Source: Bog-159 sp035541265
GTDB taxonomy: Bacteria > Acidobacteriota > Terriglobia > Bryobacterales > Bryobacteraceae
NCBI GenBank assembly: GCA_035541265.1
Contig: DATKNQ010000328.1
Span: 1 to 15,268, forward strand
Direction of reading: 5' to 3'
Length of the DNA: 15,268 nt
Shown piece by piece: positions 14,078-15,268 of this stretch. Below the pieces are notes generated by a model, which did no database searches, was not told the DNA's origin, and saw only the letters and a program-made list of their open reading frames with translations. The position numbers and the translations under genes were made by a program. Position 1 is the first letter of the stretch, and every line of letters starts with the position of its first letter.

Positions 14078-15268
14078 TTACTCATGGCGCAAGGCGGTCA
14101 TGGGGGCTACCGACGCCGCGCGTCGCGCCGGGAGGAACGCCGCGAGCAGTCCCGTCAACGCAACGATAAATGCCGCCAGGCCCAGAATGCGCGGGTCGAA
14201 CGCGGAGACCCCATGGAGCATGCCTTCGAGCAGGCGGTCACCAGCCAGCGCTCCGCCCACTCCCAGGATCAGGCCGGCTGCGACCAGCAACAGAGCCTGC
14301 TTCAGCACCATCGAGACCACCGCCTGGCGGCTGGCGCCGAGCGCGATCCGGACGCCGATCTCCCGCGTGCGGCGCGTCACGGAGTACGCCATGACACCGT
14401 AGAGTCCGACCATCGTCAACACCAGCGCCATGGCCGCGAAGCAGCTCAGCAACAAGGAGTGGAAGCGCGGCTCAGTGACCTGCGTTGAAAGCAGTTCCTC
14501 CATCGTCCTGACCTGGAACACCGGCACCAATGGGTCGAGAGCGGCGACCTGTTGCCGGACGGCCGACTCCAGCGTCCGCGGCGGCACGGAAGTCCGCAGC
14601 ATCATCACGGGCGGCTGCCAGGGAAGCTGCTGGTAAGGGAAGTAGTAAGTAGGCTGTGGCTCGGCGTCCAGTGCAAACAGCTTGGTGTTGCCGACGACCC
14701 CGACGATCTGGTGGAGCGATTCCTTCGACTCCCCGGGACCCGTGGCGCCCGGCGTGATCCGCTTGCCGATCACATCCTCGCCGGGGAAGAACTTCTTGGC
14801 GAACGCCTGGTTCACGATCAGGATACGCGGCGCGGCGGAGTCATCATGCGGATTGAAGAGACGCCCTCTGAGCAGCGGAATGCCGGCCGTGGCGAAGTAA
14901 TCCGGCGTGGCGAATGCCATGCGCGCGGAAGGGCGGCTCGACGGACCTTCCGGCCGCTCTTCGATATCGAATGCGACGGTGGCGTTGTCGCCGCCCAGCG
15001 GCAGAGGCCAAACACCGGCCACCGATCGCACGCCGGGCAGCGCGCGGACGCGGCGCAGCAGCTCGTTGCAGAAGTTCACTTGGCGTGTGGCATCGTATTG
15101 CGCGTCCGGCAGGTTGAACCAAAACGTCAACAGATGGTCCGGCTTGAGACCGAGATCACCTCTCTCCAGGTGCAGGAAACTCGACATCAGCAACCCGGCG
15201 CCGCTCACCAGGATCAGGCCTCCCGCTACCTGGCCGACTACCAGCACATTGCGGATGCGGTCATGCTG
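14078..15268 (-). CDS. ADOP/MacB-like ABC transporter permease, FtsX family (5' part missing)
   Basis: These are the C-terminal 396 residues of a membrane protein whose frame runs through the right edge. The visible part begins with a transmembrane segment (NVLVVGQVAGGLILVSGAGL). A periplasmic domain of the MacB_PCD type follows (ATPDYFATAGIPLLRGRLF, VNQAFAKKFFPGEDVIGKRI, VGVVGNTK). The FtsX core comes last, with three transmembrane segments and the conserved RRTREIGVRIALGASR loop, ending PARRAASVAPMTALRHE. The order TM, periplasmic domain, three TMs at the end of a chain that probably already has one such module is characteristic of the acidobacterial duplicated orphan permeases (ADOP), about 800 residues long and often without a linked ATPase. 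The first half and any ATPase gene are outside the window. Substrate is unknown; relatives act in macrolide or lipoprotein export. Confidence 0.88.
   Translation of the reverse strand, partial: QHDRIRNVLVVGQVAGGLILVSGAGLLMSSFLHLERGDLGLKPDHLLTFWFNLPDAQYDATRQVNFCNELLRRVRALPGVRSVAGVWPLPLGGDNATVAFDIEERPEGPSSRPSARMAFATPDYFATAGIPLLRGRLFNPHDDSAAPRILIVNQAFAKKFFPGEDVIGKRITPGATGPGESKESLHQIVGVVGNTKLFALDAEPQPTYYFPYQQLPWQPPVMMLRTSVPPRTLESAVRQQVAALDPLVPVFQVRTMEELLSTQVTEPRFHSLLLSCFAAMALVLTMVGLYGVMAYSVTRRTREIGVRIALGASRQAVVSMVLKQALLLVAAGLILGVGGALAGDRLLEGMLHGVSAFDPRILGLAAFIVALTGLLAAFLPARRAASVAPMTALRHE

Overview
The window is GC-rich, tightly packed bacterial DNA. It most resembles a soil acidobacterium of the Solibacter/Bryobacter kind. 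That placement is inference from gene content: an ADOP-type FtsX permease, GloVer-repeat secreted proteins, a clan AA retropepsin-like gene with the ITRSVGYA and VVFAEADDLQ stretches, and many exported proteins. There are no RNA genes, CRISPR arrays, transposases or phage genes that I can recognise.

Left part (1-5265). The 3' end of an Mrp/ApbC-type iron-sulfur carrier ATPase runs into a strong hairpin that also ends the convergent efflux operon. That operon, on the minus strand, encodes an RND periplasmic adaptor followed 12 bases later by an RND inner-membrane permease of the MdtB/MdtC type. No outer-membrane channel gene is present, so the pump must use one encoded elsewhere. About 100 bases separate the operon from a divergent gene for a Tat-exported YtcJ-like amidohydrolase (to 6921).

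Middle (6922-10861). After a stretch of gene relics (a retropepsin-like aspartic protease that looks broken, then a possible FtsX-permease tail) comes the most distinctive element: two adjacent co-directional genes for secreted paralogues. Each has a signal peptide, exactly seven GloVer (TIGR03803-type) repeats of about 54 residues and a C-terminal IPT/TIG domain. Every one of the 14 repeats carries its own cysteine pair, and the mature proteins hold no other cysteines. I infer two seven-bladed, disulfide-stapled beta-propellers made from one mRNA.

Right part (10862-15268), all on the minus strand. Reading in the direction of transcription: the C-terminal half of an ADOP/MacB-like permease that continues past the right edge, a DUF3300 relic with two apparent single-base losses, a large exported glycosidase-like protein of the six-hairpin (alpha/alpha) type, and, directly behind its stop codon, the N-terminal relic of a sugar phosphate isomerase/epimerase. 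Several decayed minus-strand fragments between intact genes suggest repeated local gene loss, or alternatively base errors in the assembly; both readings are set out in the findings.
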